This document shows, piece by piece, positions 23,881-35,737 of a DNA stretch of 64,000 nucleotides. The first letter of the stretch is position 1. The number at the start of each line of letters is the position of its first letter. The stretch is taken from positions 58,958-122,957 of the forward strand of contig JAQFVV010001051.1 of the NCBI GenBank assembly GCA_028023455.1, given 5' to 3'. The notes beneath the pieces were generated by a model. It was given only the letters and a program-made list of their open reading frames with translations. It was not told where the DNA came from and searched no databases. Source of the stretch: Epiperipatus broadwayi. Lineage: Eukaryota; Onychophora; Udeonychophora; Euonychophora; Peripatidae. The translations under genes were made by a program, and so were the position numbers.

Positions 23881-26599
23881 CAGATAACAATCAAGAATTT
23901 CAAACTGTTGTCAAGGCAACCTCTTTTTAACAATAGAGATGGAATCTCACCTCCATTAATGATCTCATAAATTTATAAAGACACTAAAGATTGCAACTTG
24001 ACTACAGAGATTGAAATTATTGATGGGAAGAAATTTAAATAAACCTCATTAAACAGGTAAATATAACCTGTTATAAATGCAGACCAATAAATAGTCAATT
24101 ATAGCATTACAAATTGCAATTATAATTTTCAAATTGCACCCAAAATATTACTTAAATAATAAGTGTAATAATGTTCAAGGCTAAATGGGTTTATAATTAA
24201 CCATTAGACAATCCCAATATAGAAAACAATCAAGAATTTCAAACTGCTGTCAAGGTATATATAAATTTATTAATATTTAAAAAAAGTTTTAGATTTGTCT
24301 CTAAAGGTGGCAAATTGACACTCATATAAATTGCTTTGAAAAGAAAATTAGAATGGTAAACTTCTGTGATTGAAATATATATTGAAATGAATACTATGTT
24401 ATTCTTTTAATACTCTGCCATGTGGACTTCCGCATGAGAGTAAGCTGATAGTATTCAAAAGTTTCAAAGAACAAACAGTTTAAAATAACATTAAATGCAA
24501 TAATAATAGGTATATTCAAATGTTAAAAGCCATATTTTAAAATAATATTGTAATAGATTTGTTAAAAATAGATTAATCCTGCTTTGAGATATAAGATTCA
24601 AAAACAAGAGAAACATTCAAGCAATTAAATTATGAAAATGTTTTGAAAAGTCAATTAAATAATGATGGTGTTTTCAAATTCTTATAATTAAAACAAAATG
24701 AGGTCATAAAACTGTTAGAAATAAGAGTTTATTAAGGTATTAAAAACTATGGGATCAAAAGTGTTAAAACAAGAGGTCAAAATGTATGTTTATTCAATTC
24801 TTTCCTGAAATTAATCAGTCTGGATTTTTGTTTTATTAAAGTTACATTAAACTGTCATTAGAATTGCCGAGTAGAAAAAAGAAAAAACCACCAATTGCCA
24901 AAATATAATTGGATCTATTGTGAATCTGAATAAGCTACTTAGAAAAAAAATAGTAAAAATATGCATAAAATTCAAATTTCAAAATCAGGGCATTGCTAAA
25001 ATACATTATAGCAGTTTGTAAAGAAAATAGGATGATTACAAATAAAATCAATTAATTCATATCACTGTAGAAGAATTATTAAATGCCTGCAAAAAGAAGA
25101 CCTAACAATTAAATGTAGAGAATTCCAATTACAAAACTTTTGCTGTGTAAATTTAAAAATTACTGTTTATTGATTAGTCTTTTACCTTAATGTTTTATTA
25201 ATTAGAGAGTAATCATAATATATTAACCATTTTAAGTTTGATTTTAGTAGCTCAAAGTATATTTAATTCTATAAATTGTATTTTGTTATGTGTAAATTGT
25301 TGATATTGTAACTGCCAAAATGTATAGCACACACACAAATCACCTAAGGGCAATTTGCATGGGATCTCCACTGTCAGATAACATATACAACCTTTTTTAT
25401 AGACTACTAAGATCAGCTAGATACATGGGAATTTATCATACCCTAATTAGCTTATTGATTGCAAAATAATAACAAATGCTAAAAATAGTGAAACACCACA
25501 ATTTATTCAAGTATATACATTTTTACAACACACATGATAACATAAGTTGCTGCAATCTATGGAAATAGTAATCTATTTGACCATATTTGTTTCACTGTCC
25601 TCTTAATTTTTAAACAAGTTAACAAGTGCAGCTATTTATGGGTTTTGTAATTAATTGTACATATAAACAATGTACAGTGGAATATATTTTTAATTGTTTC
25701 TAAACATATATACTCACTGTATAGACTAATGATCACATCTGCTAATTATTACAGTTTGAATATTTAATTAATCCACAGTTTGAGGATATTCTAAATTGCA
25801 TTAACTATTAAATTAATAAACTATTTAAATAACTTGACTATCATAAATACCTTCTAGTTGTAATGTAGGTAAGTAACTAAATGCTGTAAAAGTGGATGTA
25901 AAAGACAAGACAACAACACCTGAATTACATTCTTTGTAAATAAATAAATACATGTGTGCTAGGGATATGCTAGATTATAGGAATATGCTTCTATCACATA
26001 CCAATGTCAGATGTAATAAGCATGGGAGGAAAGAGCAATTCTAAATAGTACCATCCAAGGCATGTATATGAACAAAGCATATAATATATGTTAGGACTTT
26101 CCATGTACCACACATGACTGTTCTAAATAAAATAATGATTGCAAGTGACCACCAATCAGAAAAAGCATCACTATCAATTATGAATAAAACAATATACAAA
26201 CAAATCTCACATATAAATAAAACAGTCCAAAATAAAGTTATAGCAGTTCTATTACATCAATATACCCAATTATCTTACCCCAAATCTGGAGCGAGTTGCT
26301 TAAAACTTTAAACTATTAACATATAATAAAAAAATCTTAATTTAGCCTGTCTATGCAGTATTTTTTGTATCCTATTTATGGTTCATCAAACTATGATTAA
26401 ATTATTATTTTGACAATGTCTTATATTTATAGGTAATGGAAATGGCTGGTTTTAAAGTACTAAGTATTTATAAGCATGGCCAAGGATTGTGATAAAAAAA
26501 GTCATTGCTTTACATAAAAATGTACATGTCTTTTACAATTTATGCTGACTGAATTGTGACATGATTAAATAAAATAACAGAGTAATCTTTTCTCATAAT
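23881..26599. other. AT-rich intergenic DNA with one short direct repeat
   Basis: About 55 bp with AGACAATCCCAATA and AACAATCAAGAATTTC occurs near 23870-23925 and again near 24208-24260. No gene is seen elsewhere. A 65-codon frame at 26114-26311 has no recognisable motif. Confidence 0.55.
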
Positions 26600-26820
26600 A
26601 GTTTATAAAACAGGCAAAACTCTCCATACAGGAATGCCACTTAATGCAAGCCAGAGTAATCTCTGGATGCCAGAAGTCTTGCACATAAAATTCCTATCTA
26701 GTGCCTACTCATCCAATATCCCCAGACTAGTTTCTGGCTTGTGGCCTTAATCAGTGTTTTAATAACAGTTATGAACAAGAATAAGAAATGGTGATTATGT
26801 GATGTTCAGTGGTTTAATAG
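26600..26820. repeat. Foldback family B, copy 3
   Basis: The left arm (AAACAGGCAAAACTCTCC, then AATGCAAGCCAGAGTAATC) matches copy 2. The central block with CTACTCATCCAATATCCCC and the GAAAC-containing core is shared. The right end is the inverse of the sequence left of copy 2. In this copy the core reads CTGATTA and the outer stem is lost. Confidence 0.8.
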
Positions 26821-27965
26821 TTTATAAACAGATTTACAAAATCAATAGTAATAATAATTTATAAAATACTATCAGAATAATGGAGATAAATACTTAATGC
26901 TAGTACTATAATAATATATTTTAAAGATCATACATATTCTCTTGCAGCACTAAGAGTTTATGCCAGGACATCAGGTTTTAGTATGGTGGTGGTAGGTTTT
27001 AAACAGGCAGCATTAAACAGTAGTTTAGTTGTTAATTTATGGCTGGACACTTAACATTTTGGCATATAATGACACAATGCTCCTTAAGATGTTTATACAT
27101 TATCTGACAGCTCCCTTCTGTACTCTATGAACTTTCAGCCTGCAATCTGCCAGGTAAACAGAGTGGAGCAGATGCATTTTCTCTATTCTTTATGATATTT
27201 CAACACAAAGCACAATAAATTTAATGCCATCACAATCAAAGTTTAATCAGCAGAAAACCTCTGCCAAAGCAATTCAGCAATAAATAATCAGTAACAATAA
27301 TCACAATAATTTACAATCACTAATATAGTTCCTAAAGTTGGCTTATCATCAAAATTAGATCTCCATCAGTCTTTTCAATCCATTAATCTATTGGTGGTAG
27401 ATATATCTTTATCTCCAGTTTAGTACATGGCTTATTTGTCCAATCACAACATTTACAAAAGTTTATCTTTGAAAGGGATGACCAGACTAAATTAAATAAA
27501 ATACTTATCTCCTTAATTAATCAATCTGTTTATAAACAAATAATTACATTTTATAAGCTAATGTCATTTCCACTTTATAACTGTTAATAGAAGAAATATT
27601 TTGCTTTAAATTAATTTTAAAAGAAACTTATAATTAATCATATCGTATACATTTATCTGTGCATATACCTTCATATATAATTTTTATTTATTAAAATTGT
27701 TTAAAACCTTTACTTTTGTAAATGTCATCAAATTATTAAATTACAGACATAAAGCAGGTATATCGCTTCAATATAATATGTTATTTAATTGATTGTTTAA
27801 AAATGAAGCCAATGTTTTTTTTTACAGAAGCAAGGCAGCATTTAATTGTTAAGCAGCTATAAATAAATACTCAAGTTGCATCTAAATAAAAAAATTGTTT
27901 TATCTTCTCTTTTATTATATATATATATATATTGTATCTTCTGGTATTATATATATATATATATT
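26821..27965. other. Intergenic DNA, slightly less AT-rich at 26940-27190
   Basis: No gene seen. The 26940-27190 part shares scattered words (GGCAGCATTAAA, GGCTGGACACTTA, CATTTTGGCATA) with the minus-strand LTR-associated region at 46.3-46.6 kb and may be a decayed relative. Two tandem TA-run blocks separated by TTGTATCTTCTGG lie at about 27917-27965. Confidence 0.45.
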
Positions 27966-28492
27966 GTAGATGGTGTTCTAGTTGTATTTTTATATTGGAC
28001 TATTTCCATCATCTAATATATGTACTGAATGTCTTTAAAAAATTAACTTTATTTAAATATTCCAAATACATTCAACTGTTAGTAATACCACATCACACAG
28101 ATTAGTATGTGCATAATGTTTCAAGAGGTATTAGTCTCCCCTCTTCTTCAGATGTTTCTGACCTGACCAGACTAGCCTGGTATTCGAACCTGTGTCCTTA
28201 GATTCTAGACTTTTGAATTTTAAAATAACACTCTAACCAACAGCCATTTTGCCAAAGGCAACAGTCTATAGAAATTTTATATACTTATCTATGAGGTTTT
28301 TCCTGATTTCTCCACTTTTTTTTAAGAGCAAAGTTGATTAGTGGTTTCCATACATTATGTATAGTGACACTAGGTTGGCTTATGGGATTTTTTACCATTA
28401 TTATGTGAGCAGCCTCTTTAAATTTTTTTCTTTGTACCTTTTCTTCTCTATCCAATATTATTGTATTTTCCCAATTGAGCATATGTTCATTG
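27966..28492 (-). mobile_element. Inverted 3' end of a Penelope-like element
   Basis: Read on the minus strand it encodes the C-terminal block of the PLE (NEHMLNWENT...ILDREEKVQRKKFKEAAH). The 3' untranslated tail follows, with a tRNA-like segment: box A-like at 28231-28246 and box B-like GGTTCGAATACC at 28179-28190. Then come CTGAAGAAGAGG...CCTCTTGAAAC and the terminal tail. It directly abuts the sense copy that follows. PLEs are known for 5'-truncated copies carrying an inverted partial copy at the 5' side, and this fits that pattern. Confidence 0.85.
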
Positions 28493-29935
28493 TCTATTGT
28501 AATGAAAAGATTAAATGGTGATAATGATTTACAAACCACAACAGCTCTTCCTGTTGTAAGTATAATGGAATGTTTAACATTCTGCATAAAAACAACCTAA
28601 TTTCAATATAACACAGAATTCTTCCAACAAAATCAAGGACTGGCTATGGGCTCACCATTGTCTTCCCTGATTAGCAATATTTATATGATAGAACTTGAAA
28701 CCTTAACCATAAAATCTACTTCATATCCACCTAAAGTTTGGCTTCACTATGTGGATGATACATTTGTTGTATGGCTACAGGGTGAAGTACTGCTACAAAC
28801 TTTTTGAAAACACATCAACAATATATCCCCTTCCATTAAATTCACAATAGAATCAGAACAAGAACAAAAATTGGCATTCTTAGATGTTCTTGTGATAAGA
28901 CTTCCTCATGGCAAAATCAAAATGTCAGTTCACCAAAAACCTACACATACAGGAAAACGCCTAGCCTATACATCCAATCACAACAGAAACACAAAACATG
29001 GAGTTATATTATCACTATCAAACTGAACAAAAGAAGTTTGTTCAGACACCAGTGATATGAAAAAAGAAAATATCTATGCAGAACAAACTCTTATGAAAAT
29101 TGGTTATCCTTCAAGTTGTTATTAAAAAATGTTAAATAGACAACAAAAAGAAAAATCAAGAGAAAAGACAATTATTGATGCTGTAGTGTACCCATATATT
29201 CCAAAAATAGCAGACAAATTAAGGAAAATCTGCAATCAGTGTAACATCAGAACAGTTTTCCACAGTTATACCACACTACAAGAAATTCTAACATGTACAA
29301 ACCCTAAACTTGAAATGATGAAAATGAAAAACTGCATCTATAAAATACCATGTGAATGTGGAAAAATCTATATTGTTGAGAGCAGTCATCCCATTGAAAA
29401 GTGCTCACAAAAACTCTAATTGATGATGAGAAGAGAGAAAACAGATGGATCTAAGGTAGCAGAACATGTATGTGCCAATGAACATATGTTCAATTGGGAA
29501 AATACAAAAATATTGGATAGAGAAGAAAAGATACAAAGAAGAAAATTTAAAGAAGCTGCTCACATGACAATGGCAAAAAAATCCATAAGCCAATCTAATG
29601 TGACTATACATAATGCATGGAAACCATTAATAACTTTGCTCTTAGGAAAAAGTGGAGAAATCAGGAGGAACCTCATAGATAAGTATATAAAATTACTTCC
29701 TAAAAATTCAAAAGTCAAGAATCTAAGGACCCAGGTTCTAATCCCATGCCAGTACTGTCACTGGTTAGGTCAACAACACCTGAAGAAGAGGGGGAACATT
29801 GTGCATATACTAACCTGTTTGATGTGCTATTACTAACAGTTGAATGTATTTGGAATATTTAAAAGATGTTATATTTTTCTAAAGACATTCAATACATATA
29901 TTAGATAATGGAAATAGTCCAATATAAAAATACAG
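28493..29935 (+). pseudogene. Penelope-like element (RT + GIY-YIG), 5'-truncated and dead
   Basis: The plus strand encodes the second half of a PLE reverse transcriptase. Visible blocks are DNDLQTTTALPV, FCIKTT, then QGLAMGSPLSSLISNIYM and the catalytic YVDD at 28748-28759, followed by LAFLDVLV. A C-terminal nuclease block near 29326-29419 reads NCIYKIPCECGKIYIVESS. There the usual YIG is YIV, so the GIY-YIG signature is damaged. The frame continues from 29420 into NEHMFNWENT and KFKEAAH. Several in-frame stops (near 28605, 28806, 29023 and 29125) and the missing RT N-terminus make it non-functional. The tail, to about 29935, matches the inverted arm but lacks about 50 bp of the tRNA-like head. 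Confidence 0.85.
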
Positions 29936-31440
29936 TTAAACTGTTATATTTGTATGTATAGTATAAATGACTCAAAACCCCTTTAATAACCAGGATCTAT
30001 ATAAATATAAAAAATAATAGATGAAAAAGCTTAGACCCAGTGCAGTTTTATGTGTAGTATAATGAATATTCATATTAAAATTTTGATCACATTGAGAGAA
30101 ATCAAATTTCTATTTTTGATGTGATCTCAACTGGCGTCACAAGCAACCGACAAAGTTCAATTTCATTATTTCCTGAACAAGGTTGATTTTCGATCAAATA
30201 CTGAGCCATATACAACAATAAGATTCTATAATTTTTTATAGAGGGCATCAATAACAAAATTATCATTATTGTATTTATCTGAAGTGGATGATGTCAAAGT
30301 TGTGAGTAGAGTGAATTTGACAGTTGTACATAAAAATGTAACAAAATTATTATCTGAGTTTAATTACTATTTATATCTATCAATAGTAATATAAAATATA
30401 TATCAATTAAAATGTGTGTCTATCATTGAAAATTTAAATGAAAGTTAAAATTGCTAGCTGGCAAAATAATAGTTATTGAATTTATTCCAGACTAAAAAAG
30501 AAAAAGTTTTTAAAAAAAATTTATTATTAAAAAAATAACTGATTATATACAAGAACTAATTTTGAATATTTAATATAATTATTTTTATAGGGAAAAAAAT
30601 AGTGAATAAAATTATTAGCTGCAACAGCTTAGTGGAAGAGAAGCTTAATCAAAAAAAAACCCTCTCAGCTGGTTGTCACTGCGTCTTTAAATATCCATCT
30701 ATTGGCATTGAGAAAAAATATATACCTCACTCATAAAGGTTTTTTATTTAAAAAAAAAAATACAGTTAATCTACGAATTTAAAATTACAAAAAATTATTG
30801 CTTGAGGAAATTTAACAGCATTAATTTTGTATTTTTTTATGATAAAATATATACTACGGAAATTAGTCATTATGAGATATAAATATTCCAAAACGTATAG
30901 ATTAAATAATGGCAGTCTTTATAATATGGCTAAAAATTATAAAGATTCACTGTTAGACAAGATGTTGAACTCCTTCAGCTAGTTAAATATAGATAAAGAT
31001 AAAGAAAACCTTCCGAGATATCAAATAAACTAAAGGATCACACGTAATGTATGTGGTATAAGATAAACATTTAACCTAGACGAGTGACAAAATATTTAAA
31101 TATACATTTTATTTCTAAAAACATTTTTATTATTTTATATATTTGAAAGCTAGATTATAAACCATACCTCCAGTGGGTGCCATAATAAATGATCAACAAA
31201 TAAATTGAATTACATTTTAAATAATCGTTCTTCAATTTACAAAAAAATAAGAATAGGTAGTCAATTCAGTTTTATTTAAAATATAAAACTAAAATTTAAA
31301 AGTACACACACATGTAAATATATAGTGTGGGAGTTAGTTTGTGTCACTAATAAAAGGTAATACAATAATAATAATAATAATAATAATAATAAACAACTTT
31401 TATTATTTAATTAGTTTTCATTTAAAATAATAGGGATTAC
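29936..31440. other. AT-rich intergenic DNA
   Basis: No gene seen. A short (ATA)n tract lies at about 31364-31392. Confidence 0.6.
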
Positions 31441-31460
31441 AATAACAAGTGTTGTTAGTC

Positions 31461-31640
31461 GAGAGGTCAGCGCAGCCGCCTTGCAAGCACGCAGTTGGTT
31501 GCAGACGGTTGTTGCAGGTTCGCCTTCCGAGAGGTCAGTGCAGCTGCCTTGTAAGCACGCAGTTGGTTGCAGACGGTTATTGCGGGTTCGCCTCCCGGCC
31601 GATGCTATGACATATGAAAAAAAACAACAACAACAAAAAA
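31461..31640 (+). repeat. tRNA-like SINE with duplicated 68-bp head
   Basis: A GC-rich 68-bp unit starting GAGAGGTCAG(C/T)GCAGC occurs twice in tandem (31461-31528 and 31529-31596) with six differences. Each copy ends in a box B-like GGTTCGCC(T/C). The second is followed by CCGGCCGATGC and an A-rich AAC-repeat tail ending near 31640. It looks like a tRNA-derived SINE with a repeated head. No full cloverleaf is apparent. Confidence 0.6.
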
Positions 31641-32929
31641 ACATAGAGTATAATTTTAACTTAGTTAGGGATAGATAACCTGGTCATAGGAAGTATCAGA
31701 GTATATGTATGTTATGTGTGAATTGATGGAAATAAATACAAACAGAAAGTGAGAGGAAGCAGTACGCTGTTCACTGGCTCCACGAGAATGGGAGAATTCA
31801 CATATTCAAGATGGGAATTGGTAAGAAGATGCATGATAAAATATAAGTGGTTACTTGTTTAAACCGTTTACACCTTTTCAAGAAATTTGAAGTCAGGTTT
31901 AGGTCAGGATAACTCAACTTATCAATCGTTTTATTCTATGCAAATGGCCACCATTAATCAAGTGAAAGCTAATATAAGTAATTACTAGAATCACTAAGAC
32001 AAGATTAAAACCGAGAAAACGAATTTAAAATGTAATCTAATAACTCAAAATAGGAATTAATAACAAAAATCTTAATTTTGATGATGAAACTAATTTAAAA
32101 CGATTAGAAAATTAATACCTGTAAAAATAAAAGTGAAGAAAAAATGTTCAACAATGATATTCCTGAGAATTCAAATGTAACTCCTGATACCAAGAAATAA
32201 AACTACTTTCAACAACTACAAACCAGTCAGGGAGGATGGAAAACAGTTGAAGAAACATGTCAGATGTAAAGATTAATCAAAACCATGGAAAAATGCTTTT
32301 CAAATGTTAAATTGTTCATAAAGAAAAAATAACAATATCGTGATGTAAAACCGGAAGTGGTTTAAGCGGCAAAACTTTGCAGGAAAGAAAATTATTTTGA
32401 ATATTAATTCGATCTTAAATTAAGAATTAAACATTATGGATTATGATTTAAGTTACCTCCCTGCATAAAATTATAAATTTATGATGATTAGATCAAAAGT
32501 TATTGGGCCACTCCCGGTGCGATTGGGACGCCACAAAAAATAAAAAAAATTCAAAAAAGTTTCAAATTGACGTAGAATTATGATGAAGTGAATTAGAAGA
32601 TAAAAAACAATGATTTAAAGATAAAAATGGGTGTATATGATGCTATAGACCTAGACAGAAACACAAGCAGTTAATTATTCAATCCCTTTAGATTTAAATT
32701 ATTAAGAAAAACCCAAAGACTAAATACAAATCATTAGATTTTATAATTGGAACTTTAAGAATCAAGAATTAGAACTCAACTTGGATTAGAAGAACTCAAT
32801 AGGATCAGTAAAGCAGAATTACAATTGAAATTTTGTCACAATCTAGTTCAGAACAAGGTTATATAATATAAACTAAATCATGAATCCTGAGGACTTAATG
32901 GAACCATGAGACTAATTGTTTTTTTCCTT
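31641..32929. other. Intergenic DNA, no gene seen
   Basis: AT-rich with many A-runs. A short GC-rich patch near 32505-32535 (GGGCCACTCCCGGTGCG) is unexplained. Confidence 0.5.
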
Positions 32930-33540
32930 TTGGATTTTGCTTGAATTTTCAGTCTCAAGGGTAGAGGTGATGACCATAAAGGGTTTGTTGATTGGCAGAA
33001 TCAGTCAGCGATCATTGCCACACCCAGGTTTGGGGATGATCTGGCAAGTTTCGCTTGGTGTTCTGGACATGCTGAACTAATGTTACTCCCAGATAAATTG
33101 CAACCCACTTACGGTGGGGCCAAAGTGGTTTAACCTTGTCCAAAAAGTGGGTATGGGTTTTCACTAAACTGAGTTCTGGCTAACAGGTCATAGCTGCTTG
33201 GGGGATATGCCAGGCGGGTTGAGAGTCAATTGTGCCACATAGACATTGCCTCAAATAGATATCACACCCCCTTGATTGACTGACATGTGATCTGTGATAA
33301 TTCATGTTCCTGTTTTTTTTGGGTGTTTTTTTCTAGATTTTTGTACTCCGAATGTATTTTTCTTTTTCAGATACCTGTAATACCTAATCTGTTTGACAAG
33401 GCAGTTGTATTGCTTTGAGCCACCGCCCAGTTGTAGACTATAAATGTATCATTGTAGCCTCTATTGCTCATTGCTGCAGGTGACAGAATATGGCCCCTGC
33501 ACAGGTAGATCGTACTTTAGTGACTTAATAAAGTTGCTTT
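32930..33540. other. Less AT-rich island of unknown origin, ending in AATAAA
   Basis: About 600 bp with clearly higher GC than its surroundings and no ORF above chance. It ends with TTAATAAAGTTGC at about 33526, so it may be the 3' end of a transcribed repeat or an old retrocopy. I could not match it to anything else in the window. Confidence 0.35.
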
Positions 33541-33760
33541 GAAACTTAGCCATAAATTTAAAAATATCAATGTATTGTAATTGACCTAAATGTGAATAAA
33601 TTTGATTTTGAAAGTAAACATTAAAATAAAGGAAATTATCCATTCTGATTAATTATTATTTTAAAAAAATATTAGAGCATAAATTTTTATTAAGTTATTT
33701 TTATTTTTAATACTTAAATACAAATATACTGTCTATACTGAAATTAATGTAATTACAAGG

Positions 33761-34077
33761 AATTTGAACTCAGACTTCCAAGCTCCATATAGATATACAT
33801 TCCATCTTATACAACTGAAACACATGACCACATACATGTAAAAAAGATAAACAACCTCCAATGTACTTACTTTATTCTGGATCAGCATTCATCAGTTGGC
33901 CCACTGTTTGTATGTATGTGTGGGCGAGGGTGATTAGGATCTACTGATAAGTGCTGGTTCATCATGAAATACATATATTGGAGGTCTTTTAAATTTTCAC
34001 ATGTATATGATCATGTGTATCTGTTGTATAAGATGGAGTGGAGAGTTATAGGGACCTAGACAGTCTGAATTCAAATC
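33761..34077. repeat. Foldback family A, copy 1
   Basis: The arms are inverse copies over about 140 bp. The left starts ATTTGAACTCAGAC and continues with CCATCTTATACAAC, and the right ends with the complements. Each arm carries a version of the ribozyme-like block. In the left arm (minus strand) CTGATGA is kept but the GAAA part is altered. In the right arm GAAATAC is kept but the core reads CTGATAA. There is no ORF. Confidence 0.85.
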
Positions 34078-34917
34078 TCTTCTAATTAATGTTATTTTTG
34101 TTTATTATAATTAGTTTTTCTTAAAAAATGCTGCTATGTTGAATGAAAAAATATAAGAAAGATTTTCTTGAATGCAATAGTCTGATAAGTGAGAAGGTGG
34201 GAAAAGAAAAAAACAATTAAGCTTTTAAAATAAAAGGATAGCAGAAAACTCTATCTCCAGAATTGGTAATAAATCAAAGACTTGTTTAATTATTTTGGAA
34301 CTTATAAACAAAAATGGAGTTCTTTATATAAAAAAAAAAGAAAGAGGAAAGATTCTTCTCCCATCATCCAGATTTCTATAGCTGGTTAATGACTAATGGA
34401 CTAATGGATCAGCTTAAGTATACTATTCTTTATTCTATCTTATAGTTCATTTAATGATGATTGTATTATAGACGCAATCCATGAAATATTCAGATATACT
34501 AATCCATATAATTAATATACTTCAAAGATCGTATAATGTCATAAGAAGTTAAATTATCGGATCTGATCATAAATTCGGCCCGAAGAAAAGAAAACATCAT
34601 ACTTATTAAAATACACTAAACTACTTTTTTTAATAGTACACTTTCTACGTATTAAATTATTTAAATGGTAATTTTGCTTTATTAATAATTTCTTTGCCTT
34701 ATTTCAAAGTATTAATTAATAATGGAAAAGTTAAAGAATTCTAGAAATACCAATTCCTGTATTTGGTTTGATAGTTACTAACCTTTAAATAATATTGTTA
34801 GGATAATGTTATTTTGATTTTTCTATACATATATTTTTGAATATCAATAAGTTTTTGAACAAACAGTTACAAAATATAAATATACAGATTTATAATTTTA
34901 TAATTGTATATGGTTTA
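34078..34917. other. AT-rich intergenic DNA
   Basis: No gene or clear repeat boundary seen. Confidence 0.6.
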
Positions 34918-35737
34918 CAGTAAAAGTAAATGGAGATTATTTATGTCATTTAGAATTTGCAGATGATGTAGTTGTTTTTGCAAATAATGCTTTAGAGCTG
35001 CAGGAAATGAAGCAGGGGTTATCAGATGAAAGTAGGAAAGTAGGATTAAAGGTAAATGTTAAAAAACCTAAATTAATGTTCAATGGATTTTCTCAAAATA
35101 TGAAAACAAAGATTGATTATGATGAGTTAGAAGAAGTTAACAGTTACAAATATCTTGTTCAGATTATTAATACAGATGGAAACATAATGGGTTAAATAAA
35201 TCATAGAATTAAACTTGTTTGGAGTGCTTTTGGTAGAAATAACTTGATACTAAAAGGAAATATGCCTATGTGTTTGAAAAAGAAAATTTTAAATAAATGT
35301 GTTATATCAGTTCTTACTTATAGATGTGAGACTTGGACATTTAATAGAAGAGCAATACAGAGACTTCAAACCACTCAAATAAGTATGGAGAGATGCATGT
35401 TGGGAGTAACAAGAAGAGATTGAAAATGCAATATATGGGTAAGAGAACAAATATGTGTTAGTGACCTCATTGAAAAAATTAAAAAAACTGAAGTGGAGTT
35501 GAGCTAGACATATTGCTAGAAGAGATGATAATATATGGACAATTGAAATCTTAAACTGGATTCCAAGAGATTGTGACAGACTCAGAAAGAGACCACATAT
35601 GAGATGGATGAAATAAGAAAGTGTGCATGGGGTAATGTGGAGAAGAGAAGCTAAATATAGAAGAAGATGGATTGAAATTGGAGAGACCTTCATCCTGCAG
35701 TAGATTGATAATTGATGTTGTTGATGATGATGATGAT
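34918..35737 (+). pseudogene. RTE LINE, 5'-truncated 3' copy
   Basis: It starts inside the reverse transcriptase at VNGDYLCHLEFADDVVVFAN, with the catalytic box in its usual FADD form. It runs through ESRKVGLKVNVKK, IDYDELEEVNSYKY and the later C-terminal region, then a GAT-rich tail (TTGATGATGATGATGATGG). Stops (for example near 35193 and 35423) and indels break it. 5' truncation is typical of target-primed LINE insertions. Confidence 0.92.

Noticed and set aside
31461-31596. Two tandem tRNA genes
   Set aside because: Only box B is convincing and no cloverleaf is apparent. The A-rich tail fits a SINE.
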